The position numbers and the translations under genes were made by a program. A stretch of 24,785 bases of DNA from Bacillota bacterium (GTDB taxonomy: Bacteria; Bacillota; Clostridia; Lachnospirales; Lachnospiraceae). Below the pieces are notes generated by a model that was not told the DNA's origin, searched no databases, and worked only from the letters and a program-made list of their open reading frames with translations. This document shows positions 7,303 through 15,856 of the stretch, in pieces; the stretch's first letter is position 1; the number at the start of each line of letters is the position of its first letter. The stretch is from NCBI GenBank assembly GCA_023407575.1, contig JAEYLX010000042.1:1-24785 (forward strand), written 5' to 3'.

Positions 7303-7758
7303 ATGGACCGAAGTGAACGGGCAATATTTACAAATATGTGTATGATTTATGATAATGATGGAAATGTTCTGGTTCAGGAAAGGAAAGATCAAGATTGGGG
7401 AGGAATCACTTTTCCGGGCGGACATATTGAGAAAGAGGAATCCTTTGTAGATTCTGTAATTAGAGAAGTATATGAAGAAACAGGGTTACATATCTCCAGT
7501 CCACAATTATGCGGCACAAAGCAATGGATTCAACAGGATGATTCAAGGTATGTTGTTTTATTCTATAAGACAAATAAATTCACAGGTGAAATAACTTCTT
7601 CAGAGGAAGGGGAAGTTTACTGGGTAAAATTAAATACACTTAATCAAATGAAATTAGCAAAAGGGATGGATAGAATGCTGCGCGTCTTTTTAGAAGATGA
7701 TATTAGTGAGCATTATTTTTATAAAGACAATGGTGAATGGAAAGATGATTTAAAATAA
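7303..7758 (+). CDS. Nudix hydrolase (MutT-like)
   Basis: The product has 151 residues behind a consensus AGGAGG site. The Nudix box is complete: GGHIEKEESFVDSVIREVYE, continuing ETGL (residues about 46-69), with the metal-binding REVYEE intact. The preceding QERKDQDWGGITFPG is like that of the MutT group that sanitises 8-oxo-dGTP or hydrolyses related nucleotides; the true substrate cannot be read from sequence. It lies 35 bases upstream of a DUF1848 gene and may be co-transcribed with it. Confidence 0.88.
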   Translation: MDRSERAIFTNMCMIYDNDGNVLVQERKDQDWGGITFPGGHIEKEESFVDSVIREVYEETGLHISSPQLCGTKQWIQQDDSRYVVLFYKTNKFTGEITSSEEGEVYWVKLNTLNQMKLAKGMDRMLRVFLEDDISEHYFYKDNGEWKDDLK

Positions 7759-7793
7759 TACATTTATATTTAACATAACAGGGGTGCGTTGCA

Positions 7794-8738
7794 ATGATAT
7801 TAAGTGTGAGTAGAAGAACCGATATTCCGAATTATTATTCTGAGTGGTTTCTTAACAGGATACAGGAAGGATTTTTATATGTACGTAATCCCATGAATTA
7901 TCATCAGATTAGTAGAATTAACCTCTCACCGGAAGTCGTAGATTGTATCGTATTCTGGACTAAAAATCCGCTTCCAATGATGGATCGACTTGATGAATTA
8001 AAAAATTATAAATACTATTTTCAATTTACCTTAACTAGCTATGGAAGAGAGATGGAAAAAAATATTCCAAATAAAAGAAAAGATATGATGGAAGCTTTTC
8101 AAAAATTATCGATTAAGATAGGGAAAGAAAGAGTAATCTGGAGATACGATCCTATCATAATAACAAGCACTTATAGTATGGAATATCATATAAAAGCCTT
8201 CAAAGAAATGGCGGAGAGCTTGTGTGGATATACGGATAGGGTTGTAATAAGCTTTGTGGATATGTACAATAAAATAAAGCACAACATGAATACGTTAAAA
8301 ATAGTTCCCTTTGATAATGAGATGAAGAGAGAAATTGCATCGGCGATTGCTAAGCTGGCACATGCGAATCATATGTCGATAGAAACCTGTGCTGAGAATA
8401 TTGATTTAACAGATTTAGATATTGAGCAAGGACATTGTATTGATAGAAAGTTAATTGAGCAACTAATAGGGTATCCTATTAAAACTGGTAAAGATAAAGG
8501 TCAAAGAAAAGAATGTGGCTGCATGGAAAGTACAGAGATTGGAACCTATAATACTTGTTTTAACGGTTGCCAGTATTGTTATGCCAATTTTAATGAACAG
8601 AAAGTGTTGGAGAACAAAGAACTATATGACACTAGTTCACCTCTGCTTTGCGGGATGCTCTCCAGTAAGGATAAGATTACTGAGCGAAAAGATAAATCCA
8701 TAATAATTAAGAATGAACAGTTGAAGCTCTGGGATTAA
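7794..8738 (+). CDS. DUF1848 family protein
   Basis: The 314-residue product starts MILSVSRRTDIPNYYSEWFL, the family hallmark, with a GGGGTG site upstream. FWTKNP (about 54-59) and the IWRYDPI segment (about 115-121) are further conserved blocks. Near the C-terminus are CGC (241-243) and CFNGCQYCYAN, a C-x3-C-x2-C triad at 255, 259 and 262 that looks like an iron-sulfur binding site of radical-SAM type but at the opposite end of the protein from usual. The function of the family is not established to my knowledge. Length matches the family; no truncation is seen. Confidence 0.88.
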   Translation: MILSVSRRTDIPNYYSEWFLNRIQEGFLYVRNPMNYHQISRINLSPEVVDCIVFWTKNPLPMMDRLDELKNYKYYFQFTLTSYGREMEKNIPNKRKDMMEAFQKLSIKIGKERVIWRYDPIIITSTYSMEYHIKAFKEMAESLCGYTDRVVISFVDMYNKIKHNMNTLKIVPFDNEMKREIASAIAKLAHANHMSIETCAENIDLTDLDIEQGHCIDRKLIEQLIGYPIKTGKDKGQRKECGCMESTEIGTYNTCFNGCQYCYANFNEQKVLENKELYDTSSPLLCGMLSSKDKITERKDKSIIIKNEQLKLWD

Positions 8739-8773
8739 AATAATAAGAAATGTAGATATGGAGCATGTTAAGA

Positions 8774-8926
8774 ATGGAACAAGAAATCGATGAAATAAAT
8801 AAAATAATTCATATTAAATGCACCGAAGAAGAAAAAAAGAAACTAACGGCGGAACTAACGCCATATCTGTATGATTATATATTGAACTTTATTCCGATAG
8901 ACGAAGTGGCAAATGGTAGTGAATAA
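8774..8926 (+). CDS. Small hypothetical protein, 50 residues
   Basis: An ATG frame reads MEQEIDEINKIIHIKCTEEE, then KKKLTAELTPYLYDYILNFI and a short acidic tail. A GGAG lies about ten bases upstream. It is a charged, mostly helical peptide with no TM segment or known motif. It follows the DUF1848 gene by 35 bases and precedes the regulator gene, so it may be the last member of the Nudix-DUF1848 group. Expression is not proven. Confidence 0.45.
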   Translation: MEQEIDEINKIIHIKCTEEEKKKLTAELTPYLYDYILNFIPIDEVANGSE

Positions 8927-8962
8927 GTCACAAGTAATTATCTTATGGAAGGAACAGAAAAT

Positions 8963-10045
8963 ATGGGCTTATTAACGAAAGAAAATGCACAGAAGATAGC
9001 AGATAAGATAATGGAAATTGTTCCATATAACATTAATATCATGGACAAGAACGGGAGCATTATTGCTAGTGGGGACAAGACCCGCCTCAATACAGTACAC
9101 AAAGGAGCTATTAAGGCTCTGGAGATGAAGGAAGCTTATAATGTATATGAGGACACCAATACTGAGCGTAAGGGCATTAATCTGCCCATTTTTTATAATT
9201 ACGAAATAGAAGGGGTCATTGGAATTAGCGGCGATGTCGACGAGGTCATGCAAATTGGACAAATCGTGGTAACGATTGCGCAGCTTATGATAGAAAATAC
9301 AGTTTATAATGATATCAGCGCAATTCGTGAAAGTCGATTAAATGATTTTTTTTACGAATGGAGCCAACGGCGAAGGGAAGATTATACAGAGAAATTCCTT
9401 AGCCAGGCAGAGTATTTTCATATTGATTTAAAGAAAAACCGTGTAGCTGTCTATATCTATGTGAAACGAGTCCGCTATAGTGTTATTGAGCAATTAAAGA
9501 TGATGCTGGGAGAGGAGGATTATATTATTCGACAGAGTCTGGATGGAATTATGATTTTGTTTCCTGCGGAGAAGAGGCTGGATAAAAAGATTACTGCGAT
9601 TATGGACATCAGCACGGACCTGGATAAGTGTTATATCGGAGAACCTTATGATATTGCCTCCAAGACCGTGCAAACGGCGGAGAAGACAAGAAGGATGGCA
9701 GAAATGCTGCAAAAGAAGGAAAGAATTATACGTTATACGGACCTTCAGCTGGAATGTCTTCTTAGTGACATTGAAATCAACCATACCTTGGAAGAAATCA
9801 TGAAAAATCTTCAACTAAAGGATGGGGATGATAATCTCAAGAATACAATCCTCGTCTATGCCCAGATGAATAATGAAAGTAAAGCTGTGTGTGAGGCGCT
9901 TTTTATTCATCGAAACACCTTGAATTATCGTTTGGAGAAGATTTGGGATATAACAGGGCTTAATCCGAGAAATGGAAAGGACCTCATGCTGCTGTATATT
10001 TTAGCGCTGAAATGGAAAAATAAGAGTGAACAGATAGATAGATAA
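8963..10045 (+). CDS. cdaR: CdaR-type sugar-diacid / glycerate-responsive regulator
   Basis: The ATG at 8963 has an AAGGA site nine bases upstream and matches the family start; an in-frame ATG at 8945 would add six residues. The 360-residue protein has an N-terminal diacid-recognition domain (LLTKENAQKIADKIMEIVPY, then NINIMDKNGSIIASGD and a GINLPIFYN...GVIGISGD block), a central region and a C-terminal PucR-type helix-turn-helix (ESKAVCEALFIHRNTLNYRL). E. coli CdaR activates glucarate, galactarate and glycerate genes in response to such acids. It sits directly upstream of the catabolic operon that encodes a glycerate kinase, so D-glycerate or a glycosylglycerate is the likely effector (inference). 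Confidence 0.88.
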   Translation: MGLLTKENAQKIADKIMEIVPYNINIMDKNGSIIASGDKTRLNTVHKGAIKALEMKEAYNVYEDTNTERKGINLPIFYNYEIEGVIGISGDVDEVMQIGQIVVTIAQLMIENTVYNDISAIRESRLNDFFYEWSQRRREDYTEKFLSQAEYFHIDLKKNRVAVYIYVKRVRYSVIEQLKMMLGEEDYIIRQSLDGIMILFPAEKRLDKKITAIMDISTDLDKCYIGEPYDIASKTVQTAEKTRRMAEMLQKKERIIRYTDLQLECLLSDIEINHTLEEIMKNLQLKDGDDNLKNTILVYAQMNNESKAVCEALFIHRNTLNYRLEKIWDITGLNPRNGKDLMLLYILALKWKNKSEQIDR

Positions 10046-10051
10046 GAAGAG

Positions 10052-10096
10052 CAATGGGCTTTTATCAGAATATGATAAAAGCCCATTGTTTGTTTG
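10052..10096 (+). terminator. Intrinsic terminator after cdaR
   Basis: The arms 10052-10067 and 10073-10088 form a perfect 16-bp stem around GAATA, followed by TTTGTTTG. It starts seven bases after the cdaR stop codon and separates the regulator from the transport operon. Confidence 0.88.
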
Positions 10097-10131
10097 CACA
10101 ATAAAACGGCTTTTAATTGAGCCCCAATACA

Positions 10132-10160
10132 TTGTCTGTTGTTCAAATAGATGATAGGAT
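10132..10160 (+). promoter_or_regulatory. Candidate promoter of the glycosylglycerate operon
   Basis: TTGTCT (10132-10137) and TAGGAT (10155-10160) are separated by 17 bases; each matches the sigma-A consensus at four of six positions. It lies between the cdaR terminator and the ribosome binding site of the binding-protein gene. Just upstream, ATTGAGCCCCAAT (10115-10127) has inverted ATTG/CAAT arms that could be part of an activator site. A weak -35 box fits an activated promoter. This is a prediction by eye only. Confidence 0.4.
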
Positions 10161-10202
10161 GATCTTGCCCTATTAAATTTCAATATCAAAGGAGAGAGGA
10201 AT

Positions 10203-11537
10203 ATGAAAAAGTATTTGGCTTTATTTTTAAGTATTATTATGGTCATATCCATTTTTGCAGGTTGTGGGAACTCAAAAAATGGGACCAGCACAGAACCTAC
10301 GAAGGGAGCTGGTGAGGAGGCCACACAAGGGCCAACTCAGGCTGGTGAGGATGAAATTACCTCCACTAAATTAAATATTGTATATAGCGGAACACCGGAA
10401 GTGCATGAAAAAGAATACCTGATGAATGAATACTTCAAAGGGTTTGAAGATGAGTATGACGTAGAGATTAGTATTGACTTTGTGGCACAAGCTGACGCTA
10501 TCACTAAAATTCAGACTGAGCAGGAATCAGGAAATATCGTAACAGACGTTATTTATGCTGACACAGCTAATATGGCACCCTATGTAAATGGCGGATGGAT
10601 GCAGGATATCACTGATGTTGTGAATGAAACCGGTTCTACTTATACAAGTATGTTTGATGGTACAACCAATAAAGATGGTGTTCGTTATTTTGTACCGAAC
10701 TCCTTTGACGTGTATATCGTAATTGCCAATGTAAAGGCGCTTGCCTATCTGCCAGATGGACTGACACAAGAAGATGTAGAAAATGGTATTACCTGGGAAC
10801 AGTATGCAGACTGGGCGGTAGCTATTGCTGAAGGTGAAGGAGAAGGTAAGACCATGATGCCTGCCAACATGACAGGCTCCCAGCTTCTTTATCCAATGGG
10901 TGGAATGAGCCTCGCTTACGGCGGTGGTTTCCCGGAATTCACCTCAGACGGCTTCAAAGGCGCACTGGGAATCATAGCTGAAATTGCAGCAGCCGATGGC
11001 TTTTATGCAGAACAAGACCAATATACGGCTGTTACCGAGCCTATGGACAGTGGTGATGTTTGGCTGGCCTTTTCCCATATGGCACCGGCAGGAGCCAGCT
11101 ATAATGCGGCACCAAATAATTTTGTTATAGGAGCAGCACCTAGTGGCAGCACAGGAGTAGGATCTACATCAGGTGCATGGTGCTACGGAATACAGGAAGG
11201 AGCTCCTCATACTGACCTTGCACAGGCATTTATTGAATATATTGCAAGACCTGAAGTGAATTATGATTTCTGTTCTAATTATGGCGGAGCTTTGAGCCCG
11301 ATTGAAGAAGTAGGCGATATCTTAACGGATGAGGACGTTGTTATGAAAGCGGGAATTGCAATTCTGCAGACTGCTACCGTAACAGGTGTACCTTCCACAC
11401 AATACACAGACTGGAATGCTGTAAAGTTACTGTTTGGAGATATCTTTAATGAGATTCTTACCACCAAAGCAGTACCGAGCGATAATTTCTTAAGCGAGAA
11501 GCAGACAGCACTGGAAGCTTTGAAAGTGGCCCAGTAA
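10203..11537 (+). CDS. ABC transporter solute-binding lipoprotein (family 1)
   Basis: The 444-residue protein begins with a lipoprotein signal peptide: basic MKKY, a hydrophobic core and lipobox FAGC with Cys21, then a Thr/Gly/Glu-rich linker to about residue 58. The mature part is a carbohydrate-type extracellular binding protein: LNIVYSGTPEVHEKEYLMNE at the start of the first lobe, then VTDVIYADTANMAPYVNGGW. It should be anchored outside the membrane and deliver the substrate to the two permeases encoded next. An AAAGGAGAG site precedes the ATG. The equivalent in the E. coli ycj cluster is YcjN. A strong hairpin after the stop may keep this message more abundant than the downstream part. 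Confidence 0.92.
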   Translation: MKKYLALFLSIIMVISIFAGCGNSKNGTSTEPTKGAGEEATQGPTQAGEDEITSTKLNIVYSGTPEVHEKEYLMNEYFKGFEDEYDVEISIDFVAQADAITKIQTEQESGNIVTDVIYADTANMAPYVNGGWMQDITDVVNETGSTYTSMFDGTTNKDGVRYFVPNSFDVYIVIANVKALAYLPDGLTQEDVENGITWEQYADWAVAIAEGEGEGKTMMPANMTGSQLLYPMGGMSLAYGGGFPEFTSDGFKGALGIIAEIAAADGFYAEQDQYTAVTEPMDSGDVWLAFSHMAPAGASYNAAPNNFVIGAAPSGSTGVGSTSGAWCYGIQEGAPHTDLAQAFIEYIARPEVNYDFCSNYGGALSPIEEVGDILTDEDVVMKAGIAILQTATVTGVPSTQYTDWNAVKLLFGDIFNEILTTKAVPSDNFLSEKQTALEALKVAQ

Positions 11538-11550
11538 GCAGAACCACACT

Positions 11551-11579
11551 GGGAAAGGCACCCTTTGGGTGCCTTTCCC
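11551..11579 (+). terminator. Intercistronic GC-rich hairpin (partial terminator or mRNA stabiliser)
   Basis: The arms 11551-11563 and 11567-11579 are perfectly complementary over 13 bp around TTT. Only AATTAAAAAAG follows, so there is no U-tract. Such hairpins between binding-protein and permease genes commonly protect the upstream mRNA end or attenuate read-through, giving excess binding protein. Confidence 0.75.
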
Positions 11580-11616
11580 TAATTAAAAAAGAAATGTACG
11601 AAAGGAGACACCGATA

Positions 11617-12504
11617 GTGCATAACAGAATAAAAAAATTCAAACATGCGACGCCCTATTTTTTATTACTCCCGATTTTTATATATTATGCAGTTTTCTGG
11701 CTGGTACCGGTTGTCTCGGGAATAAAAGAAGTATTTATTGGAATGGATGGTTCTTTTACGCTGGCTGACAATTTTAAATTAATGTTTCAATCAGATTTAT
11801 TTACGAAATCTGTAGTAAATACAGCAACCTTTGCTGCGGTATCAGTAATAATTCAGTATGTGATAGCACTGGCCCTAGCCGTGATTTTAACGAGAAAATT
11901 CTTGGGCTCCAAGTTATTTATGTTTTTAGCAATGGTTCCGATGGCAATTACGCCCACAGCCACTGCGATTCTCTGGAAGACAGGATTGGTCAGAGATGGC
12001 TGGATAAACTCCTTACTTATGAACTTGAACATTATTGATTCGCCAATTGTTTTTATGAACGCGGAAGGAATGAATGCAATCTTTTTACTGATTGCCATTG
12101 ATACCTGGACGGTCACTCCTTCGGTTATGATTATCCTGATTGCCGGGTTACAGGGCATGCAGAGAGAATTGAAAGAAGCGGCCTACAGCTTTGGTGCAAG
12201 CAAATGGCAAATATTTAAAGATATTACATTACCGATTTTAAAACCCTCCATTACAACCTCTATTATTATGAGAATGATAGCAGCTATACAGATCTGGTCA
12301 ATTGCTGTAATGGTTCTTGGGTATTCCAAAGCGCCATTCCTGGTAGAACGAATTGCCTTCTACGTTGATGCAATACCAGGCGTGGATACCAGTACAAAAC
12401 TGGCATATACTTATTCCTTTATGACAACGATAGTGGTTTTAATTGCCACTGTAATTTATTTGAAGGCGGCGAACCAGAATAAAAAGGGAGGTGACGAAGT
12501 ATGA
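11617..12504 (+). CDS. ABC transporter permease (MalF/UgpA type)
   Basis: The start is GTG at 11617 with an AAGGAG site eight bases upstream; the N-terminus is MHNRIKKFKH. The 295-residue protein has about six hydrophobic segments (about 14-34, 66-92, 98-120, 152-178, 211-236, 267-283) and the EAA loop at 187-208 (EAAYSFGASKWQIFKDITLP), which docks the ATPase. It is one half of the membrane channel for the operon's sugar substrate. Its stop overlaps the start of the next permease gene (ATGA), a sign of translational coupling. The E. coli ycj counterpart is YcjO. Confidence 0.92.
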   Translation: MHNRIKKFKHATPYFLLLPIFIYYAVFWLVPVVSGIKEVFIGMDGSFTLADNFKLMFQSDLFTKSVVNTATFAAVSVIIQYVIALALAVILTRKFLGSKLFMFLAMVPMAITPTATAILWKTGLVRDGWINSLLMNLNIIDSPIVFMNAEGMNAIFLLIAIDTWTVTPSVMIILIAGLQGMQRELKEAAYSFGASKWQIFKDITLPILKPSITTSIIMRMIAAIQIWSIAVMVLGYSKAPFLVERIAFYVDAIPGVDTSTKLAYTYSFMTTIVVLIATVIYLKAANQNKKGGDEV

Positions 12505-13550
12505 TGGATAAATTAAATCTTGTACAGAAGACTGTAATAGGTGTTTTTCTGGCTGGACTTGCTATGCTTATTCTTATTCCATTACTGTTCTTTGTTACAG
12601 TATCATTCTCCAATGCAACGGAGATGTCACAATTCCCTAAAAATCTATTTCCTACTTCGACGGTCACAGTGTATGTTGAGCCGACAGACGACCAAAAGTA
12701 TGAGATATTTTATGATAGCCAGGATGGAAGCGGATATACCTCAATTATTACAACGGACTCCGCCTCCAAGTTGAAAAAGCATTTTTCAAGGCAGTATGGA
12801 GTGAATGTATCCGGTGAACAGTTACTGGAGGACTTCAGTAAGACACTGACGGAAGGCGGCAGAGAATTCACTTATAAAAAGGATATGTTTTATAACTTTA
12901 AACAATTCTTTAAAATCATACCGAATGCAGGAGCTGCTTTGAAAAACAGTATTGTAGTTTCGATCTATACGATTTTGATTTCCCTTACTCTTGGTAGTAT
13001 CGCGGGTTATAGCATTGCAAGGTTCCGCTTTAAGGGGAGAGAACAAATCAATATTGCTCTGTTAATTGTAAGAATGTTTCCAACAGTGGGAATCAGTATT
13101 CCAATGGCGGTACTTTTGATTAAAATGGGCTTATATGACACGATGCTTGGTCTGGCGCTGTTATATTCAATACCGAATATAGCGCTAACTTCTTGGATTA
13201 CCAGCAGTATTTTTATAGGAATTAATAAAGAACTGGAGGAAGCCTCCCATGTGTTTGGTGGAAACGGTTTTCAAACTTTTATTAAAATTACATTGCCGCT
13301 TGCTTTTCCGGCGATGGCAGCAAGCTCTATGTATTCCTTTTTGACGGCGTGGAATGATACCATTTCGGCACTAATTCTGACCAATGAGAATCAGACACTG
13401 GCCCTGGTGGTATATAAAGCAATTGGAACCACCTCCAGCGGTATCCAATATGCGGCCGCGGGAAGTATTGTATTAATCCTGCCTGCACTGGTATTTACCT
13501 TTATTATCCGTAAATACATCGGACAAATGTGGGGCGGAGTTGAATTATAG
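12501..13550 (+). CDS. ABC transporter permease (MalG/UgpE type) with enlarged first external loop
   Basis: The first ATG of ATGATG at 12501 overlaps the previous stop and has GGGAGGTGA upstream. At 349 residues it is about 70 longer than usual for this subunit (about 270-285). The excess is one block, about residues 52-128, between the first TM segment (about 11-34) and the FKQFFKIIPNAGAALKNS entry to the second. It reads as a soluble strand-rich domain (VTVYVEPTDDQKYEIFYDSQ) placed on the outer face. The EAA loop is at 246-268 (EEASHVFGGNGFQTFIKITL). The rest is normal. The insertion faces the binding protein and might help docking or substrate capture (inference). The E. coli ycj counterpart is YcjP. 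Confidence 0.9.
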   Translation: MMDKLNLVQKTVIGVFLAGLAMLILIPLLFFVTVSFSNATEMSQFPKNLFPTSTVTVYVEPTDDQKYEIFYDSQDGSGYTSIITTDSASKLKKHFSRQYGVNVSGEQLLEDFSKTLTEGGREFTYKKDMFYNFKQFFKIIPNAGAALKNSIVVSIYTILISLTLGSIAGYSIARFRFKGREQINIALLIVRMFPTVGISIPMAVLLIKMGLYDTMLGLALLYSIPNIALTSWITSSIFIGINKELEEASHVFGGNGFQTFIKITLPLAFPAMAASSMYSFLTAWNDTISALILTNENQTLALVVYKAIGTTSSGIQYAAAGSIVLILPALVFTFIIRKYIGQMWGGVEL

Positions 13551-13562
13551 AAGGAGGCAATT

Positions 13563-14666
13563 ATGAGCTATCTTGAAATTAAAAATTTACAGAAAAAATA
13601 TACGGAAAATGGCGCTTTAATTGTAGATAATATGAATTTATCTATTGAAAAAGGAGAATTCATTGTATTTTTAGGACCCTCTGGATGCGGTAAAACCACA
13701 ACAATTCGTATGATATCTGGCTTAGAGGAAGTAACCGGCGGAGATATTCTCGTTGACGGTGAGAGCATCATTCATAAGAAACCAAGAGACAGAGGGGTTT
13801 CGATGATTTTTCAAAGTTATGCAATCTGGCCCCATATGACAGTATTTGATAATATTGCGTATCCGTTAAAATTACAAAAGGTACCGAAGGCAGAAATCAA
13901 AAGAAGAGTGGAAAAGGCGGCGGAGGCCACCGAAATCCAGAGACTGCTAAACCGGTATCCGGCTCAGATGTCAGGAGGACAGAGACAACGTGTAGCGGTG
14001 TCCAGAGCCATTGTGGTAGAACCCAAGTTGTTTTTAATGGATGAACCGTTATCTAATTTAGATGCCAAGCTTCGTGTAACGATGAGGACCGAATTAAAGA
14101 AAATTCACAATGATCAGGGATCAACCAGTATTTTTGTTACCCATGATCAATCGGAAGCCATGAGTATGGCAGACCGTATTATTGTTATGTACAACGGAAA
14201 GGTAGAGCAGATTGGTACTCCAATGGAGGTATATAGGGATAGCGCTACTAAATTTGTAGCTGAGTTTATCGGGACACCTCCTACGAATTTCTTTGATGCA
14301 GTGATTAAGCAAAAAGACAATAAATTGTATGCAGAAGGAGATGGATTTTGCTATCAGGTGCCATTGAAGTTAAATGAAGCTTTGAATCCTTATATTGGGA
14401 AGCAAGTAGATATGGGTATTCGTCCTGAATATATGGAGCTATCTCCGGAGTTAGAGCATATGGAGGGCTATTTGGGTGAAGCTGTAATTAATTTTATGGA
14501 GCCTCAGGGGTCACATTCCATTTTGATTACGAATATTGGAAAAGCGAATCTGAAGATTCATACAGTGAAACATATGGATATTAAACCGGGGACAAAGATC
14601 TCTATTTCTGTAAAAAATGAAATGGTCATGTTCTTTGACTGTGATACTTCATTGAGAATCAAATAG
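13563..14666 (+). CDS. ABC transporter ATPase (UgpC/MsmX/MalK type)
   Basis: The 367-residue ATPase has Walker A GPSGCGKTT (38-46), Q-loop Gln84 (FQSYAIWPHM), signature MSGGQRQRV (136-144), Walker B LFLMDEP with Asp160/Glu161, D-loop SNLDAKL and switch His194 (THDQ). A regulatory C-terminal OB/TOBE region follows from about residue 240 (FIGTPPTNFFDAVI, GIRPEYMEL). It would energise import of the sugar with the two permeases encoded just upstream. It lies 12 bases after the permease stop, with a GAAGGAGG site. Many Firmicutes share one MsmX ATPase among CUT1 transporters, so a dedicated copy in the operon, as with YcjV in E. coli, is notable. Confidence 0.93.
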   Translation: MSYLEIKNLQKKYTENGALIVDNMNLSIEKGEFIVFLGPSGCGKTTTIRMISGLEEVTGGDILVDGESIIHKKPRDRGVSMIFQSYAIWPHMTVFDNIAYPLKLQKVPKAEIKRRVEKAAEATEIQRLLNRYPAQMSGGQRQRVAVSRAIVVEPKLFLMDEPLSNLDAKLRVTMRTELKKIHNDQGSTSIFVTHDQSEAMSMADRIIVMYNGKVEQIGTPMEVYRDSATKFVAEFIGTPPTNFFDAVIKQKDNKLYAEGDGFCYQVPLKLNEALNPYIGKQVDMGIRPEYMELSPELEHMEGYLGEAVINFMEPQGSHSILITNIGKANLKIHTVKHMDIKPGTKISISVKNEMVMFFDCDTSLRIK

Positions 14667-14690
14667 TAGGTTAGAAATGGGGAGATAAAT

Positions 14691-15827
14691 ATGCGATTTT
14701 TAATTACACCGGATTCCTATAAAGAGAGTCTTTCTGCTGTGGAAGCAGCAGAAATCATACAACAGGCGATACATAACGTACTACCTGAGGCAGAATGTGA
14801 GTTGGCTCCCATGGCAGATGGTGGTGAAGGAACCGCAGAATGCCTGCGTCTGGCCGAGCAGGGAGAGGCAATCAAATGTCAGGTTTTGAATCCACTGGGG
14901 GAAGTCATAGAGACAGATTTTGTATGGATCTCCCGCCAAAAAAAAGCGATAATCGAGGTGGCAAAGGCTTGCGGGCTGATGTTGATACCCTCGGAAAAAA
15001 GGAATCCAATGTTAACAACAACTTACGGTGTAGGGCAGCTGATAAAGCAGGCTATAGATATGGGCTGCAGGGAGTTGGTGCTTACACTTGGAGGAACGGG
15101 TACCAATGATGGCGGCTGTGGAATGCTAAGTGCTTTAGGTGCAGAAATCCTGGATCAGAAGGGTGAGCCGGCCGCACTTGGAGGGAGAGGGCTTTCCAGC
15201 ATCAGGGAAATAAATTTGGAAAAGCCTATTGAACTATTGAAAGATATTAAGGTTACGGTTCTATGTGATGTGAAAAGTCCCTTACTTGGAGAAAAGGGAG
15301 CAACCTATGTATTTGGAAAGCAAAAGGGAGCCTCAAAGGACGATTTGGAGAAGCTGGAGCAGGGAATGAGCAATTATGCAGCTGTAATCAATCGTAAACT
15401 TGGAAGAAGTATCGAAGAGTTGCCCGGATCAGGTGCCGCAGGAGGACTTGGCTGTGCTCTTTACGCCATCTGTGAAGCAGATTATGTAAGCGGGTCCAAG
15501 TATGTGATGGAGGCTTTGCGGGTAGAAGAAAAAATTCAAAGGTGTGATTATGTAATAACCGGAGAAGGTTCCATTGATGCGCAGAGCTTGGAGGGTAAAG
15601 TACCAATCAGTATTGCCCAAATCGCCAGTAGATATCAGAAGCCTGTCATCGTATTTGTTGGTATGGCCAGAGGAGATAATCACGCATATTATGCGAAAGG
15701 AATTACTTCTATTTTCTGTATTTTAAAAAAGCTGGACTCCATGCAGAATATTCTGGATCAAGCAGGGAAAAATCTACTGTTCTCGGTGGAGAACTTTGCC
15801 AGAGTTTTAAAGAGCTGTGGAAAATAA
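14691..15827 (+). CDS. glxK: Glycerate kinase (GarK/GlxK family)
   Basis: The 378-residue protein matches the glycerate kinase family over its full length: ITPDSYKESLSAVEAAE at the start, PMADGGEGTAE (40-50), LTLGGTGTNDGGCGM, a GSGAAGGLG loop and VITGEGSIDAQS. E. coli homologues phosphorylate D-glycerate to 2-phosphoglycerate with ATP, feeding lower glycolysis. A GGGGAG site precedes the ATG. Its place between the ABC transporter genes and two glycosylglycerate-cleaving enzymes says that glycerate is released from the imported compound. Together with the CdaR-type regulator this is the main evidence for the aglycone. Confidence 0.93.
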   Translation: MRFLITPDSYKESLSAVEAAEIIQQAIHNVLPEAECELAPMADGGEGTAECLRLAEQGEAIKCQVLNPLGEVIETDFVWISRQKKAIIEVAKACGLMLIPSEKRNPMLTTTYGVGQLIKQAIDMGCRELVLTLGGTGTNDGGCGMLSALGAEILDQKGEPAALGGRGLSSIREINLEKPIELLKDIKVTVLCDVKSPLLGEKGATYVFGKQKGASKDDLEKLEQGMSNYAAVINRKLGRSIEELPGSGAAGGLGCALYAICEADYVSGSKYVMEALRVEEKIQRCDYVITGEGSIDAQSLEGKVPISIAQIASRYQKPVIVFVGMARGDNHAYYAKGITSIFCILKKLDSMQNILDQAGKNLLFSVENFARVLKSCGK

Positions 15828-15856
15828 TGCGTGGCTAATAGAAAAGGAGTGGACAT

